A stretch of DNA of 21,227 nucleotides from a virus: the IMG/VR virus record IMGVR_UViG_3300046007_004022, positions 1 through 21,227 of that record; one strand, given 5' to 3'. Within the stretch, counting starts at the first letter, position 1. Each line of letters begins with the position of its first letter. Below, piece after piece: positions 4,477 to 12,893 of the stretch. A program made the position numbers and the translations under genes. The notes beneath the pieces were generated by a model. It did not search any database. It was not told the origin of the DNA and worked only from the letters and a program-made list of their open reading frames with translations.

Positions 4477-4912
4477 CCCCGATACGGGTTGCTTCTGCTG
4501 GCGCGAACGCCGTGGGTCAAGCCACGCTGGCAAACTAGCCGGTTCGCTACATTCGCGGGGGTGCGTTCATATCAGCATCTTTAAGAAACTACATAAAGCT
4601 CACCGGCTGGCGTGGCTATATGTGCATGGCGAATGGCCGGATGGTGAGATAGACCATATTAACGGTGTTCCAAACGATAATCGTATCTGCAACCTGAGAG
4701 TAGTCACGCGCAGCGAAAACATGCAAAATACTCGCCGGCGGTATAAAGGCGTGACTTTTAAGCGTGGGTATTGGCGGGCTAGGATCTCACTGGATAATCA
4801 CCAGATTTTTCTTGGCCAGTTCAAAAATAGAGAAGATGCTTTAGCCGCACGCAAAGCGGCGGAACTGAAATACCACACGCATAGGGCAGACAATGCAGAC
4901 TCCAATATATAG
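4430..4912 (+). CDS. HNH homing-type endonuclease with AP2 domain
   Basis: The 160-residue protein has the layout of phage HNH-AP2 nucleases: an N-terminal segment, an HNH (HNH_3-type) core at 58-90, and an AP2-like DNA-binding domain at about 105-148. The core shows H58-R-L-A-W, D75-H76-I-N78-G, then N82-D83-N84-R85 and N88-L89-R90. The family makes site-specific DNA cuts that promote spread of the gene into uncut relatives. It sits between the two terminase genes, overlapping the small subunit by 47 bp and the large subunit by 20 bp. This is a common insertion place for such elements. Both neighbours keep their reading frames. Confidence 0.9.
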   Translation: MTILTQDILKSLLRYDPDTGCFCWRERRGSSHAGKLAGSLHSRGCVHISIFKKLHKAHRLAWLYVHGEWPDGEIDHINGVPNDNRICNLRVVTRSENMQNTRRRYKGVTFKRGYWRARISLDNHQIFLGQFKNREDALAARKAAELKYHTHRADNADSNI

Positions 4913-6422
4913 CGCCGAAGACGAACAGAAGCTGATGGCGACCCTATGGTCGGCGCAGGTGAAGAACGATCCGGTAGCGTTCGTCCGCCTAGCGTTCCCG
5001 TGGGGTAAAGCCGGCACGCCGCTCGAACACTTCACAGGCCCGCGCAAGTGGCAGCTAGAGGTCTTACAAGATCTCAAAGAACATATCCGACTCAATGGCG
5101 GTAAAATCGACTTTGAAACCTTCCGCATGGCCACGTCATCCGGTCGCGGTATCGGCAAGTCCGCGCTGGTCAGTTGGCTCGTGATTTGGATGTTGACGAC
5201 GCGCATAGGCTCGACGACCATCGTGTCGGCCAACTCAGAGGCGCAGCTCCGCAGCGTCACCTGGGCCGAGATTACCAAGTGGCTATCAATGTCACTCAAC
5301 AGCCATTGGTTCGAGGTGTCCGCGACGCGAGTGCTGCCGGCCAAGTGGATTGCGGAGCTGGTCGAGCGCGACCTGAAGCTGGGCACACGCTACTGGGGCG
5401 TCGAGGGGCGGCTGTGGTCGGCCGAGAACCCAGACAGTTACGCGGGCGTGCACAACTTCGCGGGCGTCATGCTGGTGTTCGACGAAGCCAGCGGTATTGA
5501 TGACTCTATCTGGGCGGTGGCCAGTGGCTTCTTTACAGAGAACACTCCTAATCGTTTTTGGCTTAGCTTTAGCAACCCCCGCCGTAACAGCGGATACTTC
5601 TACGAGTGCTTCAACAGCAAGCGCGACTTCTGGCGAAACAAGGTTGTTGACGCTAGAAGCGTGGAGGGCACTGATAAGGCAGTCTATCAGCAAATTATCG
5701 ACGAATACGGACCCGACTCTAGCCAAGCGCATGTTGAGGTCTACGGAGCCTTCCCGAACGCATCGGATGACCAGTTTATACCGTCATCACTGGTCATGGA
5801 CGCGCAGACACGCCCGCCATCACAGGACCAGAGCGCACCGATAATCGTCGGCGTCGACCCGGCGCGGTTCGGGGCGGACGCGACCGTCATCGCCATCCGG
5901 CAGGGACGTGACATCATCGGCATCCGACGCTACCGCGGCGACGACACCATGGAGGTAGTCGGCAGGGTCATCGGCATCATAGAGGAGTTCAGGCCCGCGC
6001 TAGTCGTGATCGACGAGGGCGGGCTAGGCGCGGGCGTGGTCGACCGGCTAAAAGAGCAACGGTATAAGATCCGGGGCGTCAATTTCGGTATGCGCTCCAC
6101 GAAGCCCGTCATGTTTGGAAACAAGCGGGCTGAGATGTGGCACGCCATGCGGGAGTGGCTGAAGACGGCCAGCATCCCAAACGACCGCTTCCTAAAGTCC
6201 GACCTGACAGGGCCAATGATGAAGCCCGACAGTAAAGGGACGATATTCCTAGAGAGCAAAAAAGACATGAAAGCGCGGGGGCTGGCCAGCCCTGACGCCG
6301 CCGACGCTATCGCTGTGACGTTCGCGTATCCTGTGGCGCACAGGGAGGCGCGGCCCATAGACAACAGACCGCGCGTAACGTATGGTGGCAACGCAGCCTC
6401 TTCAGGATGGATGGGTCACTAA
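4893..6422 (+). CDS. terL: Terminase large subunit
   Basis: This is the DNA-packaging motor and nuclease. The ATPase part shows a Walker A-type loop SGRGIGKS (83-90) and Walker B MLVFDE (193-198). The RNase H-like nuclease has its acidic residues at D322 in GVDPARFGADATV, D374 in ALVVIDEGG, and D468/D471 in SPDAADAIA. At 509 residues it has normal length, so the HNH insertion has not damaged it. The ATG lies inside the HNH gene with AGGGC upstream. Its TAA shares a base with the next ATG. Confidence 0.95.
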   Translation: MQTPIYSAEDEQKLMATLWSAQVKNDPVAFVRLAFPWGKAGTPLEHFTGPRKWQLEVLQDLKEHIRLNGGKIDFETFRMATSSGRGIGKSALVSWLVIWMLTTRIGSTTIVSANSEAQLRSVTWAEITKWLSMSLNSHWFEVSATRVLPAKWIAELVERDLKLGTRYWGVEGRLWSAENPDSYAGVHNFAGVMLVFDEASGIDDSIWAVASGFFTENTPNRFWLSFSNPRRNSGYFYECFNSKRDFWRNKVVDARSVEGTDKAVYQQIIDEYGPDSSQAHVEVYGAFPNASDDQFIPSSLVMDAQTRPPSQDQSAPIIVGVDPARFGADATVIAIRQGRDIIGIRRYRGDDTMEVVGRVIGIIEEFRPALVVIDEGGLGAGVVDRLKEQRYKIRGVNFGMRSTKPVMFGNKRAEMWHAMREWLKTASIPNDRFLKSDLTGPMMKPDSKGTIFLESKKDMKARGLASPDAADAIAVTFAYPVAHREARPIDNRPRVTYGGNAASSGWMGH

Positions 6423-6586
6423 TGCCCCTAGTCAAGTCAGCGTCCAAAAACGCGTTTCGTAAAAACATCAAAGCGGAAGTCGCCGCCGGTAAGCCGCCGA
6501 AGCAGGCCGTCGCCATCGCGTATTCGACGAAGCGCAGTGCAGCGGCTAAAAAAGGCGGCATGAGCAAGGGCAAGTCGTGTAAATAA
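6422..6586 (+). CDS. Small basic conserved phage protein
   Basis: A 54-residue frame is coupled to the terminase (TAATG). The sequence begins MPLVKSASKNAFRKNIKAEV, has AGKPPKQAVAIAYSTKR in the middle and a Lys/Ser/Gly-rich tail. It resembles a small conserved protein I recall from many phages near the terminase and portal genes (pattern K-S-x-S-x-x-A-F-x-x-N and A-G-K-P-x-K-Q-A-V-A-I-A-Y). It is strongly basic, which could suit DNA or capsid-interior binding, but no function is established to my knowledge. Confidence 0.75.
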   Translation: MPLVKSASKNAFRKNIKAEVAAGKPPKQAVAIAYSTKRSAAAKKGGMSKGKSCK

Positions 6587-6708
6587 TGCCGGTCAATGCG
6601 CTCGCTCCTGACCCGCGTAACGCCATGCTGCGGCCGTATGAGCCGTCATGGAAAGAGCAAATTGCGGCTAAGATACTGGCTCGCCAAGAACAGCGGCAGG
6701 ATATGTAA
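6586..6708 (+). CDS. Small hypothetical protein, 40 residues
   Basis: The frame begins MPVNALAPDPRNAMLRPYEP and ends with a charged helix (SWKEQIAAKILARQEQRQDM). Both ends are coupled by TAATG junctions, to the basic protein before it and the portal after it. The precise fit between two genes and the tidy composition support it. No family is recognised. It may be a short structural or assembly peptide. Confidence 0.6.
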   Translation: MPVNALAPDPRNAMLRPYEPSWKEQIAAKILARQEQRQDM

Positions 6709-8825
6709 TGGCAAGTGATGACGTAATCGCCGCTGGCAAAGTCTCCGACAACCCGGACGATGACCGTCTGGCCACCATGCGTCACCGCTTCACGGTGGCG
6801 CAGGCGGCCTATTCAGACAGCCGTGAAGATGAGCTGGACGATCTGCGGTTTATGGCGGGCTCGCCAGACAACGCCTGGCAGTGGCCGGCAGACGTGTTGG
6901 CGACCAGAGGCGCGGTGCAGGGCCAGACGATCAACGCGCGGCCGTGCCTGACGATCAACAAACTGCCGCAGCACGTGCGCCTCGTGACGAACGAGCAACG
7001 CCAGAACCGCCCGACCGCCCGCGTCATCCCCGCCGACGACAACGCAGACCCGCAGGTCGCGGAGATCTTCGACGGCATCGTGCGGCACATTGAGTATATG
7101 TCCGACGCCGACGTGGCCTATGACACGGCCTGCGACAATCAGGTCACCTACGGCGAGGGCTACATCCGCATTCTGACGGAATACACGAAAGAAGACTCTT
7201 TCGAACAGGACATCCGCATCGCGCGCGTCCGTAGTAGCTTCAGCGTCTATATGGACCCGATGATCCAAGACCCGTGCGGTCAGGACGCGAACTGGTGCTT
7301 TATTACGGAAGACATTCCGAAGGCCGAATACGAGCGCATGTATCCCGACGCCACGCCCGTGACCGGCATGATGTCTCAGGGTGTGGGCGACCAGACGCTC
7401 AGCATGTGGGTCAGCCAGGAAACTGTCCGTATCGCTGAGTATTTTTACATTGATACGAAGCGCGCCACTCTTAACCTCTACCCGGACAACATCACGGCGT
7501 TCAACAATACGCCAGAGGACAAACGGCTGAAGGCTGTCTATGGCAAGCCGCTGCGTAGCCGTGAGAGCGACCGTCGCAAGGTCATGTGGATCAAAACCAA
7601 CGGCTATGAGGTGCTGGAGGAACGCGAATGGGCGGGTAAATATATCCCCGTGATCCGCGTCATCGGCAACGAGTTCGAGGTCGACGGTCAGATCTACATT
7701 AGCGGTCTTGTGCGTAACGCTAAAGACGCGCAGCGCATGTATAACTACTGGGTCAGCCAAGAAGCGGAAATGCTCGCTCTGGCCCCCAAAGCGCCGTTTA
7801 TCGGTTATGGCGGCCAGTTCGAAGGCTATGAAACCAACTGGAAAACGGCCAATACGAACAACTGGCCGTATCTGGAGGTCAATCCTGATGTTACCGACGG
7901 AGCCGGCAACCCGCTACCGCTACCTGAACGCGCCCAGCCTCCGATGGCTCAAACGGGCCTTATTCAAGCCAAGATGGGGGCTGGCGAAGACATCAAGTCG
8001 ACCACTGGCCAGTACGATAGTAGCATTGGGGCGACTTCCAACGAGCGGACGGGTCGTGCAATCCTCGCTCGGGAGCGGCAAGGAGACACGAGTACTTATC
8101 ATTATGTCGACAACCTTGCGCGGGCGATAAAATACGTCGCGCGGCAGCTCGTCGACATGATTCCAAAGATCTACGACACGCAGCGCGTGGCGCGTATTAT
8201 CAATGTCGAAGGCGAAGTTGGCATGGCGCGCATTAACCCGGCCCAGCCGGAGGCGGTGCGCAAGATTGTCAACGAAGAAGGCATTGAAATATCCAAGATC
8301 TACAACCCCAATGTCGGCACCTACGATGTGCATGTGTCGTCTGGTCCTAGCTACATGACGCGCAAACAGGAGGCGATGGACACAATGGGCCAGATCCTCC
8401 AGACCAATCCGGCGCTTTGGTCGGTCGCGGGCGATCTGTTCGTCAAGAACATGGACTGGCCTGGCGCTGAAACGATGGCCAAACGGTTTGAAAAGATGCT
8501 CGACCCGAAAGTCTTGCAGGACACCGACGAATCGCCGGAAGCGCAGGCCATGCGTATGCAGATGGAGCAGATGGCGCAGGAGATGGAGCAGACAACGGCT
8601 CAGATCCAAGCGCTTATGCAGTCCTATGAGATGCAGAAACTGGCGATTGACGAGCAAAACGCGCAGATTAAGGCTTATGACGCCGAAACTAAACGTATAT
8701 CGGCCATGCAAGCGGGCATGACGCCTGAACAGGTGCAGGACATCGTGCAAGGCACCATCGCAGCGGCGTTGGACATGGGTGATATTGTGCCAGGTAGTGC
8801 GCCGATGCGGGAGATAGGACAATGA
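6708..8825 (+). CDS. Portal protein, P22-like
   Basis: The portal forms the dodecameric ring through which DNA enters and leaves the capsid. The 705-residue length and the motifs NARPCLTINKLPQHVRLVTN (near 76-95), NRPTARVIPADD, the YDTACDNQVTYGEGYIRI segment and the GATSNERTGRAILARERQGD segment fit the P22-type portal family. The C-terminal region from about residue 605 is Gln/Met/Glu-rich and helical (QMEQMAQEMEQTTAQIQALM and onward), consistent with the long helical barrel of P22-type portals. Its ATG overlaps the preceding stop, and its TGA overlaps the next start as ATGA. Confidence 0.93.
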   Translation: MASDDVIAAGKVSDNPDDDRLATMRHRFTVAQAAYSDSREDELDDLRFMAGSPDNAWQWPADVLATRGAVQGQTINARPCLTINKLPQHVRLVTNEQRQNRPTARVIPADDNADPQVAEIFDGIVRHIEYMSDADVAYDTACDNQVTYGEGYIRILTEYTKEDSFEQDIRIARVRSSFSVYMDPMIQDPCGQDANWCFITEDIPKAEYERMYPDATPVTGMMSQGVGDQTLSMWVSQETVRIAEYFYIDTKRATLNLYPDNITAFNNTPEDKRLKAVYGKPLRSRESDRRKVMWIKTNGYEVLEEREWAGKYIPVIRVIGNEFEVDGQIYISGLVRNAKDAQRMYNYWVSQEAEMLALAPKAPFIGYGGQFEGYETNWKTANTNNWPYLEVNPDVTDGAGNPLPLPERAQPPMAQTGLIQAKMGAGEDIKSTTGQYDSSIGATSNERTGRAILARERQGDTSTYHYVDNLARAIKYVARQLVDMIPKIYDTQRVARIINVEGEVGMARINPAQPEAVRKIVNEEGIEISKIYNPNVGTYDVHVSSGPSYMTRKQEAMDTMGQILQTNPALWSVAGDLFVKNMDWPGAETMAKRFEKMLDPKVLQDTDESPEAQAMRMQMEQMAQEMEQTTAQIQALMQSYEMQKLAIDEQNAQIKAYDAETKRISAMQAGMTPEQVQDIVQGTIAAALDMGDIVPGSAPMREIGQ

Positions 8826-9178
8826 GCTGCGCGGATCTGATCGGCCACTTGTTTTTAGCGCGTGATGTTACGCATTCTGTGCACCTAAACACACGTTCTT
8901 ACGCCAAACATAAGGCTTTGGGCGGTTTTTACGAAAAAGTCATCGACTTGGCCGACGATTTGGCGGAAGCCTATCAAGGTCGTTATGGCTTGATTGGCCC
9001 GATTACGCTGCATTCGGCCAAAAAGACCAACAATGTCGTCGAATTTTTAGAAGATTCGCTAAAAGAGATCGAAGAAGCTCGTAAAGAGTATAAAGACGAC
9101 AGCGCTATTCAGAACATTGTCGACGAGATAGTTGGCTTATATCTGAAAACGCTGTATAAATTGAAATTCCTTGCATAA
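8822..9178 (+). CDS. Dps/ferritin-like small phage protein (DUF5856-like)
   Basis: The 118-residue protein has two or more long helices with H18, H21, H30 and the acidic set E38, D42, D45, E49 in RSYAKHKALGGFYEKVIDLA and DDLAEAYQGRYG. The spacing resembles the histidine and acid pattern at the ferroxidase centre of Dps mini-ferritins. I recall a phage family of this kind named DUF5856. Whether it binds iron is unproven. A second helical half (EFLEDSLKEIEEARKEY, then IVDEIVGLYLKTLYKL) completes a likely four-helix bundle. It is coupled to the portal by an ATGA overlap, so it is made with virion proteins. Confidence 0.65.
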   Translation: MSCADLIGHLFLARDVTHSVHLNTRSYAKHKALGGFYEKVIDLADDLAEAYQGRYGLIGPITLHSAKKTNNVVEFLEDSLKEIEEARKEYKDDSAIQNIVDEIVGLYLKTLYKLKFLA

Positions 9179-9190
9179 TCGGGGCGCATA

Positions 9191-10831
9191 ATGGCCGACG
9201 TAAAAATCTCGCAGCTTCCGCAAGCGTCGCTCCCCCTGACGGGGGCTGAAGTATTTCCAGTAGTTCAAAACGGCGTGACGGTTCAAGCACCCATTAGAAG
9301 TATTGGATCTACCGCGAATATTGCTGCGTTGCGTGCGGCTACGCCGGTTTCCGGTATAGTTACGAATGTCGAAGGTTATTATTCGACTAACGATGGCGGT
9401 GGCGGGGTATTCTACGGTGTATCTGGCGTTGCGCCGGGCACGTATGTAGATAATGGAGGAACAATTATTCTTCCGTCAAACGGCGATGGATCAACGGCGT
9501 GGTTACGCGCTATTGACGCCATAATTTCTGCACGTATGTTTGGCGCTATATCAGACACTAATATTGATAGCACAATATTTATTCAGAAAGCGCTTGACGT
9601 GGCGCTTTCCTTAAAATTGTCGCTTCTTTTAGACGGCAAATTTAAGATTACCGCGTCGCTAATACTTAACCGCCGCGTAACTACTACCTCTGATATATTT
9701 GTAATTTTTGCAGAGGGAACGGGCAATGGTCTATATGTTGACACATCAATTACGATGTTTGATTCAACTTTGCCTTTTGGTGGCATAAATCCTGTGTCTG
9801 AGTTTATTACTTTCCGTGGTGTGCATTTTCAAGGTATTGAAGCAAACGCAAATACTTACGTGTTAAATAAAAAATTCTTGCGTATGAGGTTCGAAAATTG
9901 CAACTTTAGAGGTATTAAATGCTTGACATCAGACACTTATGTTCAGACATATTATTTTGATAGTTGTAATATACGCGAATGGGGAAACGGAATATTCTTC
10001 GATTCAACCGGCGGCGCGTATGATTTTAGCGTATCTACTTGCGTCGTAGAAGCTGCGCGCGGCGGGTTTGTTAGGCTAACTGACGTTAATAATATTCGGC
10101 TAATTTCCGGTGTTCGGTTTAACGATAATCTTATAGAGGGAATTCCTAATGGGTCTGCGATTGCACTAGGAGGAACACGCGGATGCACCATTATTGGGAA
10201 TTATTTCGAGTATGTTGGCGGGGCAAATATCCCAGTTATTAATCTTGACCTTAACACAATTATTCATATCGGTGTTTTAATATCTGGAAATTTTTGCCAG
10301 AATCCAGATACCGTAGATTGGTGGATGATAAAATGGGGTCGTTGTCAAACTGCTGAAAGTAGCAATAATTATTGCAACGCTAGACTCCATGACAACAGCA
10401 CTATTTATTTGGCTAGTGGTTCGCCAACTGTATCGTCAATAGGCGACTACAGTTTGTTACAGTTTGTAGCGTCAACTTATCTTTGGAAAATTCCTCGCGG
10501 TAATATTTTATGTAATACAGTTGCCTATCCTTTGCAGAATATAACGCAAGCTGGCGGTGTGTTTCCGATAGCAGCGGAAACATATAGTATTTTTAAGCTA
10601 ACCACATCTGTAGCCGTGGGCAATTCATGTAGTTTCCCGACTGGCGGCGTTCTTGGGCAAAGAATAAGTATTCAATTTGTCAATAATACCGGCGTGATCA
10701 TAAATAATTGGACGTTTACTGGTAGTTGGGTTGTTAGTTGGACAGCTTTAGCCATCGGAAAATATCGTAGCATAGATTTTTATTACGATGGCGCTTCATG
10801 GCGAGCACTTTCTATCACAGATGTTGGGTAA
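9191..10831 (+). CDS. Tailspike-like beta-helix protein
   Basis: The 546-residue protein starts with a conserved phage fibre/spike N-terminal segment (VKISQLPQASLPLTGAEVFP, then VVQNG), probably the virion anchor. A linker domain with YYSTNDGGGGVFYGVSG and PSNGDGSTAWLRA follows, then MFGAISDT and a long region of short beta strands with N, D and G turns, as in right-handed beta-helix (pectate-lyase-like) tailspikes (LRMRFENCNFRGIK, YYFDSCNIREWGNGIFFDS, IIGNYFEYVGG). The C-terminus is a small beta domain ending YYDGASWRAL. Such proteins bind and often cut surface polysaccharide. I cannot assign catalytic residues. Base composition is clearly richer in A and T than that of the portal or coat genes, suggesting exchange by recombination. 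Confidence 0.82.
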   Translation: MADVKISQLPQASLPLTGAEVFPVVQNGVTVQAPIRSIGSTANIAALRAATPVSGIVTNVEGYYSTNDGGGGVFYGVSGVAPGTYVDNGGTIILPSNGDGSTAWLRAIDAIISARMFGAISDTNIDSTIFIQKALDVALSLKLSLLLDGKFKITASLILNRRVTTTSDIFVIFAEGTGNGLYVDTSITMFDSTLPFGGINPVSEFITFRGVHFQGIEANANTYVLNKKFLRMRFENCNFRGIKCLTSDTYVQTYYFDSCNIREWGNGIFFDSTGGAYDFSVSTCVVEAARGGFVRLTDVNNIRLISGVRFNDNLIEGIPNGSAIALGGTRGCTIIGNYFEYVGGANIPVINLDLNTIIHIGVLISGNFCQNPDTVDWWMIKWGRCQTAESSNNYCNARLHDNSTIYLASGSPTVSSIGDYSLLQFVASTYLWKIPRGNILCNTVAYPLQNITQAGGVFPIAAETYSIFKLTTSVAVGNSCSFPTGGVLGQRISIQFVNNTGVIINNWTFTGSWVVSWTALAIGKYRSIDFYYDGASWRALSITDVG

Positions 10832-10846
10832 TAGGAATTAAGCAAC

Positions 10847-12520
10847 ATGGCTAACAGATATTGGGTGGGAGGAAGCGCTAGTTGGGACGCTACAGCGGGA
10901 ACCAAATGGGCGCTTACGTCTGGCGGCGCTGGCGGTCAAGCTGTTCCAACGGCGGCTGACGATGTATTTATAGATTCTGGATCTGGCGTAGTTACTGTGA
11001 CCGTAGCAGCAGCGGCAGTTTGCCGCAATTTATCATTTACTAGTGGATCTGGTAATTTCGCCGGAACTTTTGCTGGAACTTCGACACTTGCTATATCGGG
11101 CGATCTTACACTTGTTTCAGGTATGACGCGAACTTATACCGGCACAATTACATTTAACTCGACAACAACCCAAACAATTACTTCCAATACCAAAACCTTA
11201 GATAGTCCTATTACATTTAACGGTGTCGGTGGTAATTGGACTATTGCGGATGATTTTGCTACCGGCGCAGCAAGACTTACTACGCTTACAAATGGCACAA
11301 TATCAATAACCGCCGCTAAAAAATTCTCTACGGGATTATTTGCATCTAGTAACACTAATGCGCGGGGCATAACTTTTAATACTGGATCTTATGTTGAATT
11401 AACGGGCGTTTCTACGGCAGGCACGATAACTATATGGGACACATCTAACGCTACTAATATGACCTATACAGGAACAAATGATGTTCGATTGACAGGTAAT
11501 TCTACCGCCAATCTGCGTGCTTTAGCTAATGGAATTACTGCGGGCGGCAGCGCGGCCACCGCCGTATCTTTTACTATTTCGGCGGGATCAGATACTATAT
11601 TTAGCTCGAATAATACCCATTTTAATAATCTTATTTTTACGTCTTATACAGGAACTTTAGACAATCATACTAGAAATATATACGGCGACGTAACTTTTTC
11701 TAGCGGGATGACGGTTAGCGGCTCCGCTGTGCAAAGTTTTATTTCGACTTCCAAAACACAAACTATTACAACTAATGGCGTTACCTACGATTTTCCAATT
11801 AATATAAATGCGCCGTCAAGCACTATAGTTTTTGCGGATAATTTTACACAAGGCACTTCCCGTATTTTTACGCTTACAACAGGCACTCTAAATATAAATG
11901 GAAAAACCGTAAGTTTTGGTAATTTTTATTCATATGGCGCTCTTGCTCGCGCGTTGACTTTTGGCACAAGCGGTAAAATTATTATTAGCAGTGGTGGCGT
12001 CAATGCTTGGTCTGTTGATGGCTCTAATCTGACAACAACAGGAACTAACGCAACAATTAGTATGGCATCCGCCAGTACCAAAACGTTTGCCGGTAATGGG
12101 TATAACTATGCTGCTACACTTAGCCAAGATGGTTTGGGAGCATTAACTATAACGGGCAGCAATACGTTTGCTAATATTACAAATACAGTTCAACCAACAA
12201 CAGTTACCTTTACCGCCGGAACTACTCAAACGGTATCCTCGTTCACAGCATCTGGAACGGCGGGAAATTTAGTTACTTTACAAAGTTCTTCCGCCGGGTC
12301 ACGATTTACACTTTCAAATAGTTCAGGGACTAATAGCGTAAGCTATTGTTCGATAAAAGATTCTGTAGCTACTGGCGGGGCGTATTGGCAGTCGCTTACG
12401 AGTAATGGCAACGTAGACGCCGGCAATAACGCGGGGTGGATTTTTTCTGCAATTCCAGTTATCTACGAACAAGCCTCGAATATAAAATTGCGCTCATTAG
12501 CGCAGCGCGGGAGATTTTAA
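10847..12520 (+). CDS. Repeat-built beta-solenoid-like virion protein
   Basis: The 557-residue protein begins with a recognisable phage motif (MANRYWVGGSASWDATAGTK, then VPTAADDVFID) and is rich in Thr, Ser, Asn and Gly, with short beta strands throughout. It contains an internal duplication: residues about 85-230 and 280-430 match at an offset of 195 (GDLTLVSGMT versus GDVTFSSGMT; FADNFTQGTSRIFTLTTGTL versus IADDFATGAARLTTLTNGTI). It ends with IYEQASNIKLRS and a basic tail. It is probably a surface-exposed fibre or adhesin-like component beside the tailspike. It shares the AT-rich composition and codon use of that gene. AGGAA lies upstream of its ATG. Confidence 0.7.
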   Translation: MANRYWVGGSASWDATAGTKWALTSGGAGGQAVPTAADDVFIDSGSGVVTVTVAAAAVCRNLSFTSGSGNFAGTFAGTSTLAISGDLTLVSGMTRTYTGTITFNSTTTQTITSNTKTLDSPITFNGVGGNWTIADDFATGAARLTTLTNGTISITAAKKFSTGLFASSNTNARGITFNTGSYVELTGVSTAGTITIWDTSNATNMTYTGTNDVRLTGNSTANLRALANGITAGGSAATAVSFTISAGSDTIFSSNNTHFNNLIFTSYTGTLDNHTRNIYGDVTFSSGMTVSGSAVQSFISTSKTQTITTNGVTYDFPININAPSSTIVFADNFTQGTSRIFTLTTGTLNINGKTVSFGNFYSYGALARALTFGTSGKIIISSGGVNAWSVDGSNLTTTGTNATISMASASTKTFAGNGYNYAATLSQDGLGALTITGSNTFANITNTVQPTTVTFTAGTTQTVSSFTASGTAGNLVTLQSSSAGSRFTLSNSSGTNSVSYCSIKDSVATGGAYWQSLTSNGNVDAGNNAGWIFSAIPVIYEQASNIKLRSLAQRGRF

Positions 12521-12521
12521 G

Positions 12522-12827
12522 ATGACTATGAACGTAAAAGGCATAACGACCTGCATGGGCTACCAGCAGCTTGGCACTCTGTCTTCAGCTACAGGATTGA
12601 CTGTGCCACTGCGGACGCCTGACGGAATGTCAGCAAAAGCTAATTTTGCGCTTATTGTCGCCGAAACGCAGAATGTGCGATGGCGCGACGACGGCACAGA
12701 TCCGACTGCTTCGGTCGGAATGCTGCTCGTAGCGGGTATCCCGCTTCAATATGACGGCGATCTTAGCCGCATTAAGTTCATTGAGACGACCGCCAGCGCA
12801 AAAGTCAACATTAGCTATTACGTTTGA
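12522..12827 (+). CDS. Small virion-associated protein
   Basis: The 101-residue protein is compact and beta-rich, with the segment VRWRDDGTDPTASVGMLLVA (52-71) then GIPLQYDGD and the end KFIETTASAKVNISYYV. I recall this pattern from small proteins in phage structural modules, possibly a decoration or head-fibre-related protein, but no defined role is known to me. Its base composition returns to that of the head genes, so the AT-rich cassette ends at 12520. Confidence 0.6.
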   Translation: MTMNVKGITTCMGYQQLGTLSSATGLTVPLRTPDGMSAKANFALIVAETQNVRWRDDGTDPTASVGMLLVAGIPLQYDGDLSRIKFIETTASAKVNISYYV

Positions 12828-12852
12828 CGTAATAGTCTTTTGTATGTAAATA
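12824..12852 (+). promoter_or_regulatory. Possible promoter for the scaffold and coat genes
   Basis: TTGACG (12824-12829, one mismatch to the -35 consensus) is followed after 17 bases by TAAATA (12847-12852), a weak -10. It overlaps the end of the 101-residue gene and lies about 40 bases before the scaffold gene. A promoter here would suit the high demand for scaffold and coat protein. Confidence 0.35.
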
Positions 12853-12893
12853 TGGATGACCGACTAGCCGGATAGCTAGGATTAGGAGACGTA

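Noticed and set aside
6813-7760. A 315-residue - strand frame opposite the portal gene
   Set aside because: It is rich in His, Val, Arg and Asp, as is typical of an antisense shadow of a GC-rich gene; the portal on the + strand is certain.
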